A DNA stretch of 59,152 nt from contig NZ_JALNUR010000022.1 of the NCBI RefSeq assembly GCF_026540895.1, positions 1-59,152 on the forward strand, given 5' to 3'. Below, piece after piece: positions 24,389-33,163 of the stretch. The translations under genes were made by a program, and so were the position numbers. The notes below the pieces were generated by a model. That model was not told where the DNA came from. It saw only the letters and a program-made list of their open reading frames with translations, and ran no database searches. Each line of letters opens with the position of its first letter. The first letter of the stretch is position 1. This DNA comes from Sphingomonas sp. GM_Shp_1. GTDB lineage: Bacteria; Pseudomonadota; Alphaproteobacteria; Sphingomonadales; Sphingomonadaceae.

Positions 24389-25806
24389 GCCGACGCCGCC
24401 ATGCGCGGCCAGGAGCCGATAAATTCGGGCTCGTCATAGTCCAGATAGGCCGCCATCATCGCGTCGCGGTCGTCGACGAACAACTGGTCGGCCACCCCCG
24501 CGACCAGCCGGGGCAGCGCGTGGCGAAGCCCCGACAGCGCCGAGGCGGACAGGCCCAGGCTGATCAGCCCCGAATAGTTGAACGCGAACAGCCCGTGCAA
24601 CGCCGCCGCATGGGTGGGTTCGCGCGGCAGGAACTGGAAATTCGGGCCCAGATAGGGATGCGCGTCGATCAGCGGGTTGGCCCCTTCTACGGGGCGATAG
24701 CGGTCCGACCAGCGCGCGATGCCGTCGGCGACCAGCGCCAGTTCGGGCCGCAAGGCGGGATCGGTGACGAGGCCGGTGGACAGGACGAGGAAGTCGAACG
24801 TCTCGGTCCCCCGCGGAGTCGTCACCGCCACCCCCCCGCCGCTCTCCGCCACGTCGAGCCACGGCGTGCCGAGATGCAGGTGGAAGCCCGGCAGCGCCGA
24901 GGCGCGGTCGAACGTGTCGTTGGTCGGCGGCTGGCTGCGGTCGAAAAAGGCGACCATCATCCGGTATTTGGCGTCGTCGTCCAGCGCGGCGAAGCGACCG
25001 ACGATGCCGCTGCGCTCCATATGCCGGATCGGATTGACGCGCGGCAAGGCGGGGCGGCGGACGAAGACATGCGCCTCCGCCACCCCGGCGGACAGCGCGG
25101 CATGGGCATTGTCGAACGCCGAGGCCCCCGCCCCCAGCAACGCGATCCGCTTGCCCGCCAGCGCGGCATAGTCGATGGCGGCGGAGGTATGGGCATAAAG
25201 CGTCGGGGCCAGACGGTCGCGCACCATCGGGGGGACGTGCCAATGGCCACCGCCCTGGATGCCGGTCGCCAGCACCACCTTGCGCGCGAGCAGCGGCGCA
25301 TCGTCCGCCAGATGGACCCGGAACCTGCCCCCTAAGGGCTCGATCAACGTCACCCGCGCCTCGTTGCGCACCGGCAGGTTCAGCACCGCGCGATACCAGC
25401 GCAGATAGGCCATCCAGTCGCGCCGGGGGATCTTGTCCAGCGCCTCCCACCCCTCCGGCCCATGCTGCGCCTCCCAAAAGGCGCGGAAGGTCAGCGAGGG
25501 GATGCCGAAGTCGATGGCGGTCAGATGCTTGGGCGTGCGCAGCGTCATCATCCGCGCATAGGTGTCCCACGGCCCCTCATAGCCCGCCGGATTCTCGTCC
25601 AGCACCAGTATGTCGGACACCCGCTCACGCATCAGGCCGAAGGCCGCGCCCAGCCCGCTCTGCCCGCCGCCGACGATGATGACGTCGTGGACATGGCCCT
25701 CCGCATCGCTCTGCGGCCGAGTCCAGGCGGGGCCGCCATGCGCCAGGCGTTCGAGATCGGTCGCGACCTGCTGCGCCAAAGCGGCCAGGCCGATGGGATG
25801 GGTCAT
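24385..25806 (-). CDS. FAD/NAD(P)H flavoprotein, candidate urate hydroxylase (HpyO-like)
   Basis: The 473-residue protein has two dinucleotide-binding motifs: VGGGQSG at residues 45-51 for FAD and GAGASA at about 225-230 for NAD(P)H. A conserved ATG motif (VVLATGIQGG) lies between them and a second one (VLSTGLVTDP) near residue 350. The fold is that of class B-like two-Rossmann monooxygenases, not of HpxO (class A), and the FxGxxxH fingerprint of Baeyer-Villiger enzymes is absent. The gene sits between uraD and uraH with overlaps on both sides, and no other uricase is visible. Urate to 5-hydroxyisourate is therefore the predicted step. A non-homologous urate hydroxylase, HpyO, is known from Xanthomonas; whether this is its orthologue needs alignment. 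Confidence 0.7.
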   Translation of the reverse strand: MTHPIGLAALAQQVATDLERLAHGGPAWTRPQSDAEGHVHDVIIVGGGQSGLGAAFGLMRERVSDILVLDENPAGYEGPWDTYARMMTLRTPKHLTAIDFGIPSLTFRAFWEAQHGPEGWEALDKIPRRDWMAYLRWYRAVLNLPVRNEARVTLIEPLGGRFRVHLADDAPLLARKVVLATGIQGGGHWHVPPMVRDRLAPTLYAHTSAAIDYAALAGKRIALLGAGASAFDNAHAALSAGVAEAHVFVRRPALPRVNPIRHMERSGIVGRFAALDDDAKYRMMVAFFDRSQPPTNDTFDRASALPGFHLHLGTPWLDVAESGGGVAVTTPRGTETFDFLVLSTGLVTDPALRPELALVADGIARWSDRYRPVEGANPLIDAHPYLGPNFQFLPREPTHAAALHGLFAFNYSGLISLGLSASALSGLRHALPRLVAGVADQLFVDDRDAMMAAYLDYDEPEFIGSWPRMAASA

Positions 25807-26288
25807 GACAGGGTCTCCAGTCGCAGGCGGACGATATGGCCGATCTCGGTCAGGGCGGTGGCGATCTCCGTCTCGCGGTCATGCTCCAGCCGCTCGGCCA
25901 TGGCGCGAAGGATGCCCGCCCGGTCGGTCCGCCGGACGCAGATGACGAAGGGAAAGCCGAACCGCTCGCGATAGGCGGCATTGAGCGCATGGAAGTGCTC
26001 GAACTCCTGCGGGGTCATGCGGTCGAGCCCGGCGGACGCCTGTTCGCTCCGCGATTCGGCGGTCAGCGTGCCCGCGATGGCGGCGCGCCCGGCCAGTTCG
26101 GGATGGGCGCGGATCACCGACAGGCGCTCCTCGGGCGTGGCGTCGTCCAGCACCGCCATGATGGCTTCCGCCAGGTCGGGAAAGGGCCGCCGCGTCGCCA
26201 CTCTCTCTACCACCCAGGGCGAATGTTCGACCACGCTGGCATAGCGGGCGACGAAGGCTTCGTCCGACAGGGTGTTGAAATCGGTCAT
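25803..26288 (-). CDS. uraD: OHCU decarboxylase
   Basis: This 161-residue all-helical protein converts 2-oxo-4-hydroxy-4-carboxy-5-ureidoimidazoline to S-allantoin. Family marks are FVARYASVVEHSPWVVERV near the start, the catalytic-His segment IRAHPELAGR, and the C-terminal FHALNAAYRERFGFPFVICV. The start ATG at 26288 (MTDFNTLSDE) overlaps hpxZ by four bases, and the stop overlaps the flavoprotein start. Its pairing with uraH around the flavoprotein supports urate oxidation as the preceding step. Confidence 0.95.
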   Translation of the reverse strand: MTDFNTLSDEAFVARYASVVEHSPWVVERVATRRPFPDLAEAIMAVLDDATPEERLSVIRAHPELAGRAAIAGTLTAESRSEQASAGLDRMTPQEFEHFHALNAAYRERFGFPFVICVRRTDRAGILRAMAERLEHDRETEIATALTEIGHIVRLRLETLS

Positions 26289-26665
26289 GACCCGTTCCCC
26301 TCGATGGAGACATGCGCGGCCACCACCTTCCACCCATCGGCGAAGCGGACCCATGTCTGGCTCTGCCGCCCGCGCCTTGTGTCGCCGTCGCGGAAGAACT
26401 CGGCATTGGCGGTGGCATGGTCGCGGCCGAAGCTGTGGATCGCGACCTGGCCCAGCCGACGCTGCGGCGATCCGCCGCGCCCCTTTCGGAATTCGCGAAT
26501 GGCCTCCGCGCCGTACAGCACCTCGCCCACGCCATAGCGGATGGTGCTGGGGTGATCGTGGAACAGCCGGTCCATCGCGGGCACGTCATCGGCCATCAGC
26601 GCGGCCTCATAGGTCAGGAAGGCGGCCGTCACCTCGGCCACCACTTGCGGGTCGTCGATTGTCAT
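26285..26665 (-). CDS. hpxZ: HpxZ/AtzH-like protein of the oxalurate branch (DUF3225)
   Basis: The 126-residue SnoaL/NTF2-like protein begins MTIDDPQVVAEVTAAFLTYE and has FHDHPSTIRYGVGE, GREHA-like GRDHATANAEFF and GRQSQTWVRFADGWKVVAAHVS. This is the HpxZ family found with oxalurate genes in Klebsiella and with AtzE/AtzG in cyanurate pathways. Its exact function is unsettled (accessory or small-molecule-binding). It overlaps puuE and uraD by four bases each. It lies apart from hpxXYW but in the same operon. Confidence 0.85.
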   Translation of the reverse strand: MTIDDPQVVAEVTAAFLTYEAALMADDVPAMDRLFHDHPSTIRYGVGEVLYGAEAIREFRKGRGGSPQRRLGQVAIHSFGRDHATANAEFFRDGDTRRGRQSQTWVRFADGWKVVAAHVSIEGNGS

Positions 26666-27564
26666 GCGGGGTGCACCTGTTGCCAGTGGCGGGCGATATC
26701 GATGCGGCGCGCGATCCAGGCGTCGCCGCTGGCGATCACATGGTCGACGAAGCGGGCCAGCGCCGCCGCGCGAGCCGGTCGCCCCGCGACGCGCCCGTGC
26801 AGCCCGATGGACATCATCCGGCCGCCCTCGGCGCGCAACTGCTCGAAGGTATCGCGTAGGTAGCGGAAAAAGGGCTCGCCATCGGCAAAGCCGTTATAGG
26901 CGACGAACTTCATGTCATTGGCGTCGAGCGTATAGGGTACGATCAACTGCGCCCGCCCGCCATTGGCCTCGGCATGGCGACGATCCCAATAGGGCAAGTC
27001 GTCGGCATAGCTGTCCGCATCATAGACGAACCCGCGCTCGGCGGCGACCAGGGCGGCGGTCGCGGGCGAGGTGCGCCCCTGATACCAGCCAAGCGGCCGT
27101 GTGCCGGTCAGCCGGGTGTGCAGCGCGATCGCCTCGGCGATATGCGCGCGCTCCACCTCGGGCGGGACATATTGATAGTCGATCCAGCGAAAGCCGTGGC
27201 TGGCAATCTCCCAATCGGCGGACAGCATCGCATCGACCGTCGCCGGATTGGCGGCCATGGCGGTGGCGACAGCAAAGGCCGTGACCGGCACCTGCCGCTC
27301 GGCGAACAGGCGATGCAGCCGCCAGAACCCGGCGCGCGCGCCATATTCGTACAGGCTTTCCATCGCCATGGCGCGCGCGGGGTGGCTGGCCGCGCCGACC
27401 ATCTCCGACAGGAACGCCTCGGACCCGGCATCGCCGTTCAGGACGCTGTTCTCCGCGCCCTCCTCGACATTGACGACGAACTGCACCGCGACGCGCGCAC
27501 CACCGGGCCAGCGGGGATCGGGCGGCGTCGGGCCATAGCCCACCAGGTCGCGCGCGGCGCTCAT
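26662..27564 (-). CDS. puuE: Allantoinase PuuE (polysaccharide deacetylase fold)
   Basis: The 300-residue enzyme starts RDLVGYGPTPPDPRWPGGAR followed by VAVQFVVNVEEGAE, the hallmark of the metal-independent PuuE allantoinases. Other marks are FAVATAMAANPATV, ASHGFRWIDYQ and GWYQGRTSPAT. It hydrolyses allantoin to allantoate and is not related to AllB. It is the hpxB counterpart. Start and stop overlap the neighbouring genes by four bases. No signal peptide is seen, so it acts in the cytoplasm. Confidence 0.94.
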   Translation of the reverse strand: MSAARDLVGYGPTPPDPRWPGGARVAVQFVVNVEEGAENSVLNGDAGSEAFLSEMVGAASHPARAMAMESLYEYGARAGFWRLHRLFAERQVPVTAFAVATAMAANPATVDAMLSADWEIASHGFRWIDYQYVPPEVERAHIAEAIALHTRLTGTRPLGWYQGRTSPATAALVAAERGFVYDADSYADDLPYWDRRHAEANGGRAQLIVPYTLDANDMKFVAYNGFADGEPFFRYLRDTFEQLRAEGGRMMSIGLHGRVAGRPARAAALARFVDHVIASGDAWIARRIDIARHWQQVHPA

Positions 27565-28790
27565 GCGGCATAGCTTTCGAGCGCGGCATCGACCCCGGCC
27601 CCAGCGGGCAGCGCCAGCCCCTCGGCCCTGAGCACCGCCTCCAGCGCGGCGAGGGTCAAAACCACCTTATGCTTCATGGCGTTATATCCCATCGCGCCGA
27701 TCCGCCACATCCGGCCCTGGAGCGGGCCGAAGGCGGTGCCGATCTCGATCTCGAAATCCTGGCGCATCCGGGCGCGCACCCGCTCGCCGTCCACCCCTTC
27801 CGGGATCAGGATGCCGGTGACGTTGGTCATGCGGAAACGGTCGTCGCCGAACACCTCCAGCCCCAGCGCCCGTGCGCCCGCCACCACCGCCCGACCCGCC
27901 GCCGCATGGCGCGCGAACCGCGCCTCCAGCCCTTCGCCCAGCGCGATCCGGGCGCATTCGCGCGCGCCATACAGCATGGTCGTCGCCTCGGTATGGTGGT
28001 TCAGCCGCTTTTCCGACCAATAGTCCATGACCATGGCGAGATCGAAATAGTTGGAGCCGATCCGCACGCCCCCCGCATCGGCCAGGTCGTCGCGGCGAAT
28101 GCCCTTTTCGACATGGCGACGGCTGAGGATATGCTCGGCGGCGCGGGGCGAGACGGTGATCGGCGCCGAGCCCGACGGACCGCCCAGGCATTTCTGCAAG
28201 CCGCCGGTCACGATGTCCGCGCCCCAGCGGTCGGTGGCGATCTCCATGCCCCCGATGGTCGCGGTCGCATCGACATAGAGATACGCCCCCGCCGCGCGGG
28301 CCAGTGCCCCCACCCCGTCGAGCGGCTGCGCCATGGTGGTCGAGGTATCGCCATGGACGCAGGCGACGACCATCGGCTCGGTGCGGGCAATGGCCTCGGC
28401 AATGGCGTCGAGCGGCACCGTCTGCCCCCAGGGCACCGACAGCCGCTCGACCTGCGCGCCGATCCGCTCGCCGATTTCCTGCAACAGCAACCCGAAACGG
28501 CCGAAATCAATGACCAGCAGCCGGTCGCCGGGCGCGAGCAGCGACACCAAGGACGCCTCGATGGCGGCGCGCGCGGTGCCGTCGACCAGGAAGGTCCAGT
28601 GATTGTCGGTGCCGAACACCGGGCGGTACAGCGCCATCACCTGGTTCATGTAGCCGGTCATTTCCGGGTCGAACTGGCCGAGCAGATCGGCGCTCATCGC
28701 GCGCAGCACACGCGGATGGGCATTGACCGGCCCCGGCCCCATCAACAGGCGCTGCGGCGGGTCGATTTCGCCGAAAAGGTCAGGCGTCAC
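27561..28790 (-). CDS. hpxJ: Ureidoglycine-glyoxylate aminotransferase (PucG/HpxJ type)
   Basis: About 409 residues of PLP fold-type I (class V). It opens with PQRLLMGPGPVNAHPRVLRA and carries the PLP lysine at residue 200 (GGLQKCLGGPSGSAP). Gln39 and Asn264 (EKRLNHHTEA) sit where, as I recall for Bacillus PucG, Gln37 and Asn264 define ureidoglycine specificity over alanine; this is from memory and should be aligned. The enzyme would transfer the amino group of S-ureidoglycine to glyoxylate, giving oxalurate and glycine, which leads to the hpxXYWZ branch. The GTG start at 28790 has GGGAGA eight bases upstream and overlaps allC by eleven bases. Confidence 0.88.
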   Translation of the reverse strand: MTPDLFGEIDPPQRLLMGPGPVNAHPRVLRAMSADLLGQFDPEMTGYMNQVMALYRPVFGTDNHWTFLVDGTARAAIEASLVSLLAPGDRLLVIDFGRFGLLLQEIGERIGAQVERLSVPWGQTVPLDAIAEAIARTEPMVVACVHGDTSTTMAQPLDGVGALARAAGAYLYVDATATIGGMEIATDRWGADIVTGGLQKCLGGPSGSAPITVSPRAAEHILSRRHVEKGIRRDDLADAGGVRIGSNYFDLAMVMDYWSEKRLNHHTEATTMLYGARECARIALGEGLEARFARHAAAGRAVVAGARALGLEVFGDDRFRMTNVTGILIPEGVDGERVRARMRQDFEIEIGTAFGPLQGRMWRIGAMGYNAMKHKVVLTLAALEAVLRAEGLALPAGAGVDAALESYAA

Positions 28791-30030
28791 GATATTTGTC
28801 TCCCAAAAGCGCGATAAAGCCGCGCATCGCGGCCAGGGCGGCATCGGCATCCGCCGGATCGACATGCTCGGCCGGATGATGGCTGACCCCTCCGGCACAG
28901 CGCAGGAACAGCATCGCGACGGGGCCGAGCGCCGCCATCGCCATCGCGTCATGCCCCGCCCCCGACATCAGCCGCCGGGCAGGCTGCCCGGTCGCCCGGA
29001 TCGCGGTGTCGAGCAACTTCATCAGCCGCGGATCGCACGGGGTGGGGGGCAAGTCGTGGATCGTCGCGACGGTGAGCGCGACGTCGCGCTCGCGGGCGAT
29101 GGCCTGCATCGCCTCGCCGATGGCGGCGGCGGCCCGGTCGCGCCGCGCGGTGGTCCCGGCGCGGATGTCGACGGTGAAGCGCGCCTCGCTCGCGATCACA
29201 TTCGCCGCGCCCGGCGCGACCGCCATCCGCCCGACCGTCGCCACCAGTTCGGAATTGTCGGCCAGCGCAATGTCCTCGATTGCCGCGACCATCCGGGCAC
29301 TGGCGGCCAGCGCGTCACGACGCAGGGGCATCGTCACCGTCCCGGCATGGCCTGCCACGCCCGTCACCGTCACCTCCAGACGGAGTTGCGCCGCGATGCC
29401 GGTGACGGTGCCCAGCGCCAGCCCCTCGGCCTCCAGCACCGGGCCCTGCTCGATATGCGCCTCCAGATAGGCGAGCATGGTGCCCGGCGCGCGGGCGGCG
29501 GTGGCAAGCGCCTCCGCCCGGCTACCGAACTCGCCGAGCGCAGCATCGACACTGATCCCTTCCGCATCGGCCATGTCGGCCGCACCGGGCGGCAACGTAC
29601 CCGCGACCGCGCGGCTGCCCAGCATCGCGGCAGGGAAGCGCGACCCCTCCTCGTCGCCGAAGCCGATCACTTCGATGGCGAAGGGTAGACGGCGGCCCTC
29701 GGCATTGAGCGCCGCGACGCATTCGATGCCTAGCATCACGCCCAGCGGCCCGTCATAGGCCCCACCGTCGCGGACGCTGTCCAGATGGCTGCCGATCACC
29801 AAAGCGGGGGCGTCGGGGCGATCCCCCTCATAGCGGCCGACCAGATTGATCGCGGCGTCGCGGCGCACCGTCATGCCCGCCTCTTCCATCCACGCACCCA
29901 CCCGTTCGATGGTCACACGATAGGCGGGGGTCAGCCAGCCGCGAAACAACCTGTCGGGCGAGTCGCTATAAGGGGCGCGCGACAGTTCGAGGCAGCGGGC
30001 GGCCGCTCGGGCCCCGGATGCGCTCACCAT
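28780..30030 (-). CDS. allC: Allantoate amidohydrolase
   Basis: This 416-residue M20-family metallohydrolase shows the metal ligands in order: GSHLDSVRDGGAYDGPLGV, GDEEGSRFPAAMLGSRA, EAHIEQGPVLE and the C-terminal SGAGHDAMAMA. It splits allantoate to S-ureidoglycine, ammonia and CO2; it is the hpxK counterpart. The preferred start is the ATG at 30030 overlapping the end of hpxW, giving MVSASGARAAARC. A longer reading upstream is antisense-like and lies within hpxW. N-carbamoyl-amino acid hydrolases share this fold, but the context points to allantoate. Confidence 0.92.
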   Translation of the reverse strand: MVSASGARAAARCLELSRAPYSDSPDRLFRGWLTPAYRVTIERVGAWMEEAGMTVRRDAAINLVGRYEGDRPDAPALVIGSHLDSVRDGGAYDGPLGVMLGIECVAALNAEGRRLPFAIEVIGFGDEEGSRFPAAMLGSRAVAGTLPPGAADMADAEGISVDAALGEFGSRAEALATAARAPGTMLAYLEAHIEQGPVLEAEGLALGTVTGIAAQLRLEVTVTGVAGHAGTVTMPLRRDALAASARMVAAIEDIALADNSELVATVGRMAVAPGAANVIASEARFTVDIRAGTTARRDRAAAAIGEAMQAIARERDVALTVATIHDLPPTPCDPRLMKLLDTAIRATGQPARRLMSGAGHDAMAMAALGPVAMLFLRCAGGVSHHPAEHVDPADADAALAAMRGFIALLGDKYRDA

Positions 30031-31607
30031 GTCGCCACCATCCCGTCGCTGCGCGGGTCGGTCGCGCCCTCGATCAGGCCGCCCGGATGGCGCAGGATCG
30101 CCCCGGCATGGCCCATCATCGACGACCAGCCGGGGACCGTCTCGACCACATGGCCCGCCGCGCGCAGTTGCTCGTAGAGCGCCGGGTCGAACCCCTCTTC
30201 GATCTTCAGCGTGGTGCTCTGCTCGCCCCAGGTCCGCCCCAACAGCCAGCGCGGCGCATCCACCGCCGCCTGCAAGGGCTGGCCGAAGACAGCATGGCGG
30301 GTGAAGATCGCCGCCTGGGTCTGCGGCTGCCCCTCGCCCCCCATCGTGCCATAGGCCATGACCCGACCGTCCTCGAACCGGGCCAGCGCGGGATTCAGCG
30401 TGTGGAAGGGCCGCGCGCCGGGCCGCAGACGGTTGGGGCCGTCGCCGTCCAGCGCGAAAGAGCATCCCCGATTCTGCCAGGTGATGCCGGTGCGCGGCAG
30501 GACGATACCCGATCCGAATTCGAAATAGGTGCTCTGGATGCAGCTCACGACCTGCCCGCGCGCATCGGCCGCGCCGAACCAGGTGGTGTCGCCCAACGCC
30601 GGGGGATGCGGCCAGGGCGCGGCGCGGTCCGGGTCGATGGCGCCCGCCATCCGGTCGAGCGCGGCCGCATCGTCCAGCAAGGCCTGCGCATCGACGGTCA
30701 TCGTCGCCGGATCGCCGACATGCGCGTCGCGCCAGCGAAACGCCTGTTTGGTCGCCTCGACCAGCCGATGGACATGATCGAACCCGTCATACGTCGCCGC
30801 CCCCAGCCGGTCGAACAGCGCCAGGATCAGGAGTGCCGCCACCCCTTGCGTCGGCGGCGGCAGGTTGAACAGGCGCGCGCCCGTGATGTCCACGGCGAGC
30901 GGCTCGACCGCCCGCGCGGCGAAGGCGGCGAGGTCGGCGGCCGCAAGGGGGCTGCCGAGGGTCGCAAGGTCGGCGGCGATGTCCTGCGCCAGCGCCCCCC
31001 GATAAAAGCCGTCCAGCCCCTCGCCCGCCAGCCGCTCCAGCGTCGTCCCGAGAGCGGGCTGGCGGAAGATGTCACCCTCGGCAAGCGGTCGCCCCTCGGG
31101 CTCGAACACCCGCGCATAATCGCCGGGCAGATCGCGCAGCGCCGTCGAGGCGGCGGCGGCGACCTGCGCGCCTCCGGCGGTGACGGCCACCCCGGTCCGT
31201 GCATGGTGGATCGCATCGCGCAACAGCCGGTCCAGCGAAAGGGTCGCACCGCTTTGCGTCAAGGCCGCCTGCCATCCCGCAACGGTGCCTGCCACGGTGT
31301 TCGCCGCCAGGGGCCCGCGCCACGGGATCGTCGCATGGTCACGGTACAAAGCCCGATCCGCCGCCAGCGCCGCCGCGCCGCATCCGTCGATGGCCCAGGT
31401 CCGTCCGTCCGGCTCGGCGACCAGCCAGAAGCCGTCGCCGCCGATCCCGGTCATATGCGGATAGACGACCGCCAGGCAGGCGGCGGTCGCCACCGCCGCC
31501 TCGACCGCCGAGCCCCCCTCGGCCAGCACGTCGCGCCCGGCCTGCGCCGCCAGATGATGCGGCGCGCTGACCATGCCGCGTAAGGAACGGGGAGTCGCGC
31601 GCATCAT
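30024..31607 (-). CDS. hpxW: Gamma-glutamyltransferase-fold oxamate amidohydrolase (HpxW type)
   Basis: The 527-residue Ntn hydrolase of the GGT family has the nucleophile Thr about residue 341 (ALGDTTWFGAAD), where the proenzyme would cleave itself. GGT glycine loops follow (YGTMGGEGQPQTQ). There is no signal peptide, unlike periplasmic Ggt. The enzyme lies between an AtzE-like amidase and allantoate amidohydrolase. In Klebsiella, HpxW of this family hydrolyses oxamate to oxalate and ammonia, so that is the predicted role and not glutathione turnover. Overlaps of three to seven bases couple it to both neighbours. Confidence 0.85.
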   Translation of the reverse strand: MMRATPRSLRGMVSAPHHLAAQAGRDVLAEGGSAVEAAVATAACLAVVYPHMTGIGGDGFWLVAEPDGRTWAIDGCGAAALAADRALYRDHATIPWRGPLAANTVAGTVAGWQAALTQSGATLSLDRLLRDAIHHARTGVAVTAGGAQVAAAASTALRDLPGDYARVFEPEGRPLAEGDIFRQPALGTTLERLAGEGLDGFYRGALAQDIAADLATLGSPLAAADLAAFAARAVEPLAVDITGARLFNLPPPTQGVAALLILALFDRLGAATYDGFDHVHRLVEATKQAFRWRDAHVGDPATMTVDAQALLDDAAALDRMAGAIDPDRAAPWPHPPALGDTTWFGAADARGQVVSCIQSTYFEFGSGIVLPRTGITWQNRGCSFALDGDGPNRLRPGARPFHTLNPALARFEDGRVMAYGTMGGEGQPQTQAAIFTRHAVFGQPLQAAVDAPRWLLGRTWGEQSTTLKIEEGFDPALYEQLRAAGHVVETVPGWSSMMGHAGAILRHPGGLIEGATDPRSDGMVATW

Positions 31608-32938
31608 GCCGCCTCCCTCGGGGCGGGCGTACAGGCGACCAGCCCCGCCGCGACCAGGTCCGCCGCCGTCTTGAACAGCAATGCCTCGCGCCCCGGAGCG
31701 GCGATCAACTGCACTCCGATGGGCATCGCTGCCTCGGGCTGGCGGAGCGGCACCGACAGGATCGGCACGCCCGCCAGGCTTAGCGGCTGGGTATGCAGGC
31801 CCAGATCGGCGCGCGCCGACAGGGTCTGGCCGTCGATCACGATGGTCGTCGCGTCGATCCGGGGGGCGGGCATCGGCGTCGCGGGGGCGAGCAACAGGTC
31901 GTGCGTGGCCAGCGCCTCGCCCAGTTCCTCGGTGAAGCGCCGCGCCACCGCCTCCGCCTCGCGCACCGCCGCGACCGGCTGGAGCGCGCCCGCGATCAGC
32001 CGGTCGCGCGTTGCCGGGTCGAACGCCATCGCGTCATGGCGCAGCGCCGCCAGATGGCGATGCCCGCCCTCCGCCCCGGTCAGCACGAACCCGGCCGAGC
32101 GCGCGGCAGCAGCGGAGGGCAACTCGACCGACGGCCCCGCCCCCAGATACTCGGCGATCCGCGCGATCCCGGCGAGCACCGCCGGATCGGCCAGCCCCGC
32201 AAACCATCCGCCCAGCGCCGCGACCCGCAGCGGTCCCGCAACGGGCGACAACGTCCCGCCCATCACCTCATGCGCGACAGCCAGATCCTCGGGCGAACGG
32301 GCAAAGCAGCCCACCGTGTCCAGCCGCTCGACAAAGGGATAGACGCCCTCGACCGACAAGGCCCCGAAACTGGGCCGCAAACCATAGATGCCGCACAGGC
32401 TGGCGGGCACGCGGATCGACCCGTTGGTGTCCGATCCCAGCGCCAGCGGCACCAGCCCCGCCCCCACCAGCGCCGCCGATCCACCCGACGATCCGCCAGC
32501 CAGCCGCTCGGGGTCGTGCGGGTTGCAGGTGGTGCCGTAATGGGTGTTCTCGGTCGAGAAGCCATAGGCGAACTCGTCCATATTGGTCGTCGCGACCAGC
32601 ACCGCTCCGGCCGCGCGCAGTCGGACGACGACCTCGGCATCGCGGGTCGCGGGCGGCGCGGCAGCCCGTTGCCGCGCCCCGGCGGTGGTCGTCTCTCCGG
32701 CGATGTCGAACAGATCCTTGACCGCGAAGGGCACCCCCGCCAGCGGCCCCGGATCGCCCCCGGCGGCGACCCGCGCATCGACCCGCTCGGCATCGGCCAG
32801 CGCATGGCCATGCAACAACCGGGTGGCGGCGTTGAGCGCGCCTTGCGCGGCTATGCTGTCGAGCGTCTCCACCGCCATCGCTCGCGCGGAACGCCGCCCC
32901 GCGCGGACATCGGCGGCGATGCCGAGAGCCGTGTCCAT
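31604..32938 (-). CDS. hpxY: Amidase-signature enzyme HpxY/AtzE-like (oxalurate branch)
   Basis: The 444-residue amidase has the Ser-cisSer-Lys triad: Lys74 (GVPFAVKDLFD), Ser150 (LAGGSSGGSAA) and Ser174 (GSDTNGSIRVPAS). The run NMDEFAYGFSTENTHYG is typical of the AtzE/HpxY branch. It is preceded by the small hpxX gene, which parallels the AtzG-AtzE heterotetramer of cyanurate degradation and HpxX-HpxY of Klebsiella. It probably hydrolyses oxalurate toward oxamate. The reaction for HpxXY is inferred from operon logic and not known to me as measured. Confidence 0.85.
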   Translation of the reverse strand: MDTALGIAADVRAGRRSARAMAVETLDSIAAQGALNAATRLLHGHALADAERVDARVAAGGDPGPLAGVPFAVKDLFDIAGETTTAGARQRAAAPPATRDAEVVVRLRAAGAVLVATTNMDEFAYGFSTENTHYGTTCNPHDPERLAGGSSGGSAALVGAGLVPLALGSDTNGSIRVPASLCGIYGLRPSFGALSVEGVYPFVERLDTVGCFARSPEDLAVAHEVMGGTLSPVAGPLRVAALGGWFAGLADPAVLAGIARIAEYLGAGPSVELPSAAAARSAGFVLTGAEGGHRHLAALRHDAMAFDPATRDRLIAGALQPVAAVREAEAVARRFTEELGEALATHDLLLAPATPMPAPRIDATTIVIDGQTLSARADLGLHTQPLSLAGVPILSVPLRQPEAAMPIGVQLIAAPGREALLFKTAADLVAAGLVACTPAPREAA

Positions 32939-33102
32939 TACTGCGCCTCCCCCTGGGCCGCGTCCCTGACGACGGCATGGTGCCTCGCCAGCAGCCGCTG
33001 ATTGGCCACCACCCCCTTCACCGCCGCCGCTGGCAGGACCAGTCCCAGCCGCTCGGCCAGCAGCATGGCGAGCCGCCGTTCCTCTTCGGTCGCCTGGGTC
33101 AT
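32938..33102 (-). CDS. hpxX: HpxX/AtzG-like small subunit (DUF4089)
   Basis: This 54-residue protein reads MTQATEEERRLAMLLAERLG, then VVANQRLLARHHAVVRD, the short helical pattern of DUF4089 partners of AtzE-like amidases. Its TAA overlaps the ATG of hpxY by one base (TAATG), as expected for subunits made in fixed ratio. It is the first gene of the ureide operon, so the operon promoter lies between 33103 and 33216. The start at 33102 is the natural one; the frame stays open to 33192 without family similarity. Confidence 0.82.
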   Translation of the reverse strand: MTQATEEERRLAMLLAERLGLVLPAAAVKGVVANQRLLARHHAVVRDAAQGEAQ

Positions 33103-33163
33103 GGGGTCGTGCCTCCGTGAATGATCCGTCAAGGTGTTAGCGTCGCCGAACCACTCTCCAGAA

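Noticed and set aside
27561..28790. Alanine-glyoxylate or serine-glyoxylate aminotransferase of glycine metabolism
   Set aside because: The fold is shared, but operon position and the Gln39/Asn264 pair favour the ureidoglycine enzyme.
30024..31607. Glutathione-cleaving gamma-glutamyltransferase
   Set aside because: The fold is GGT-like, but there is no signal peptide and the gene lies within the ureide operon, so oxamate hydrolysis (HpxW) fits better.
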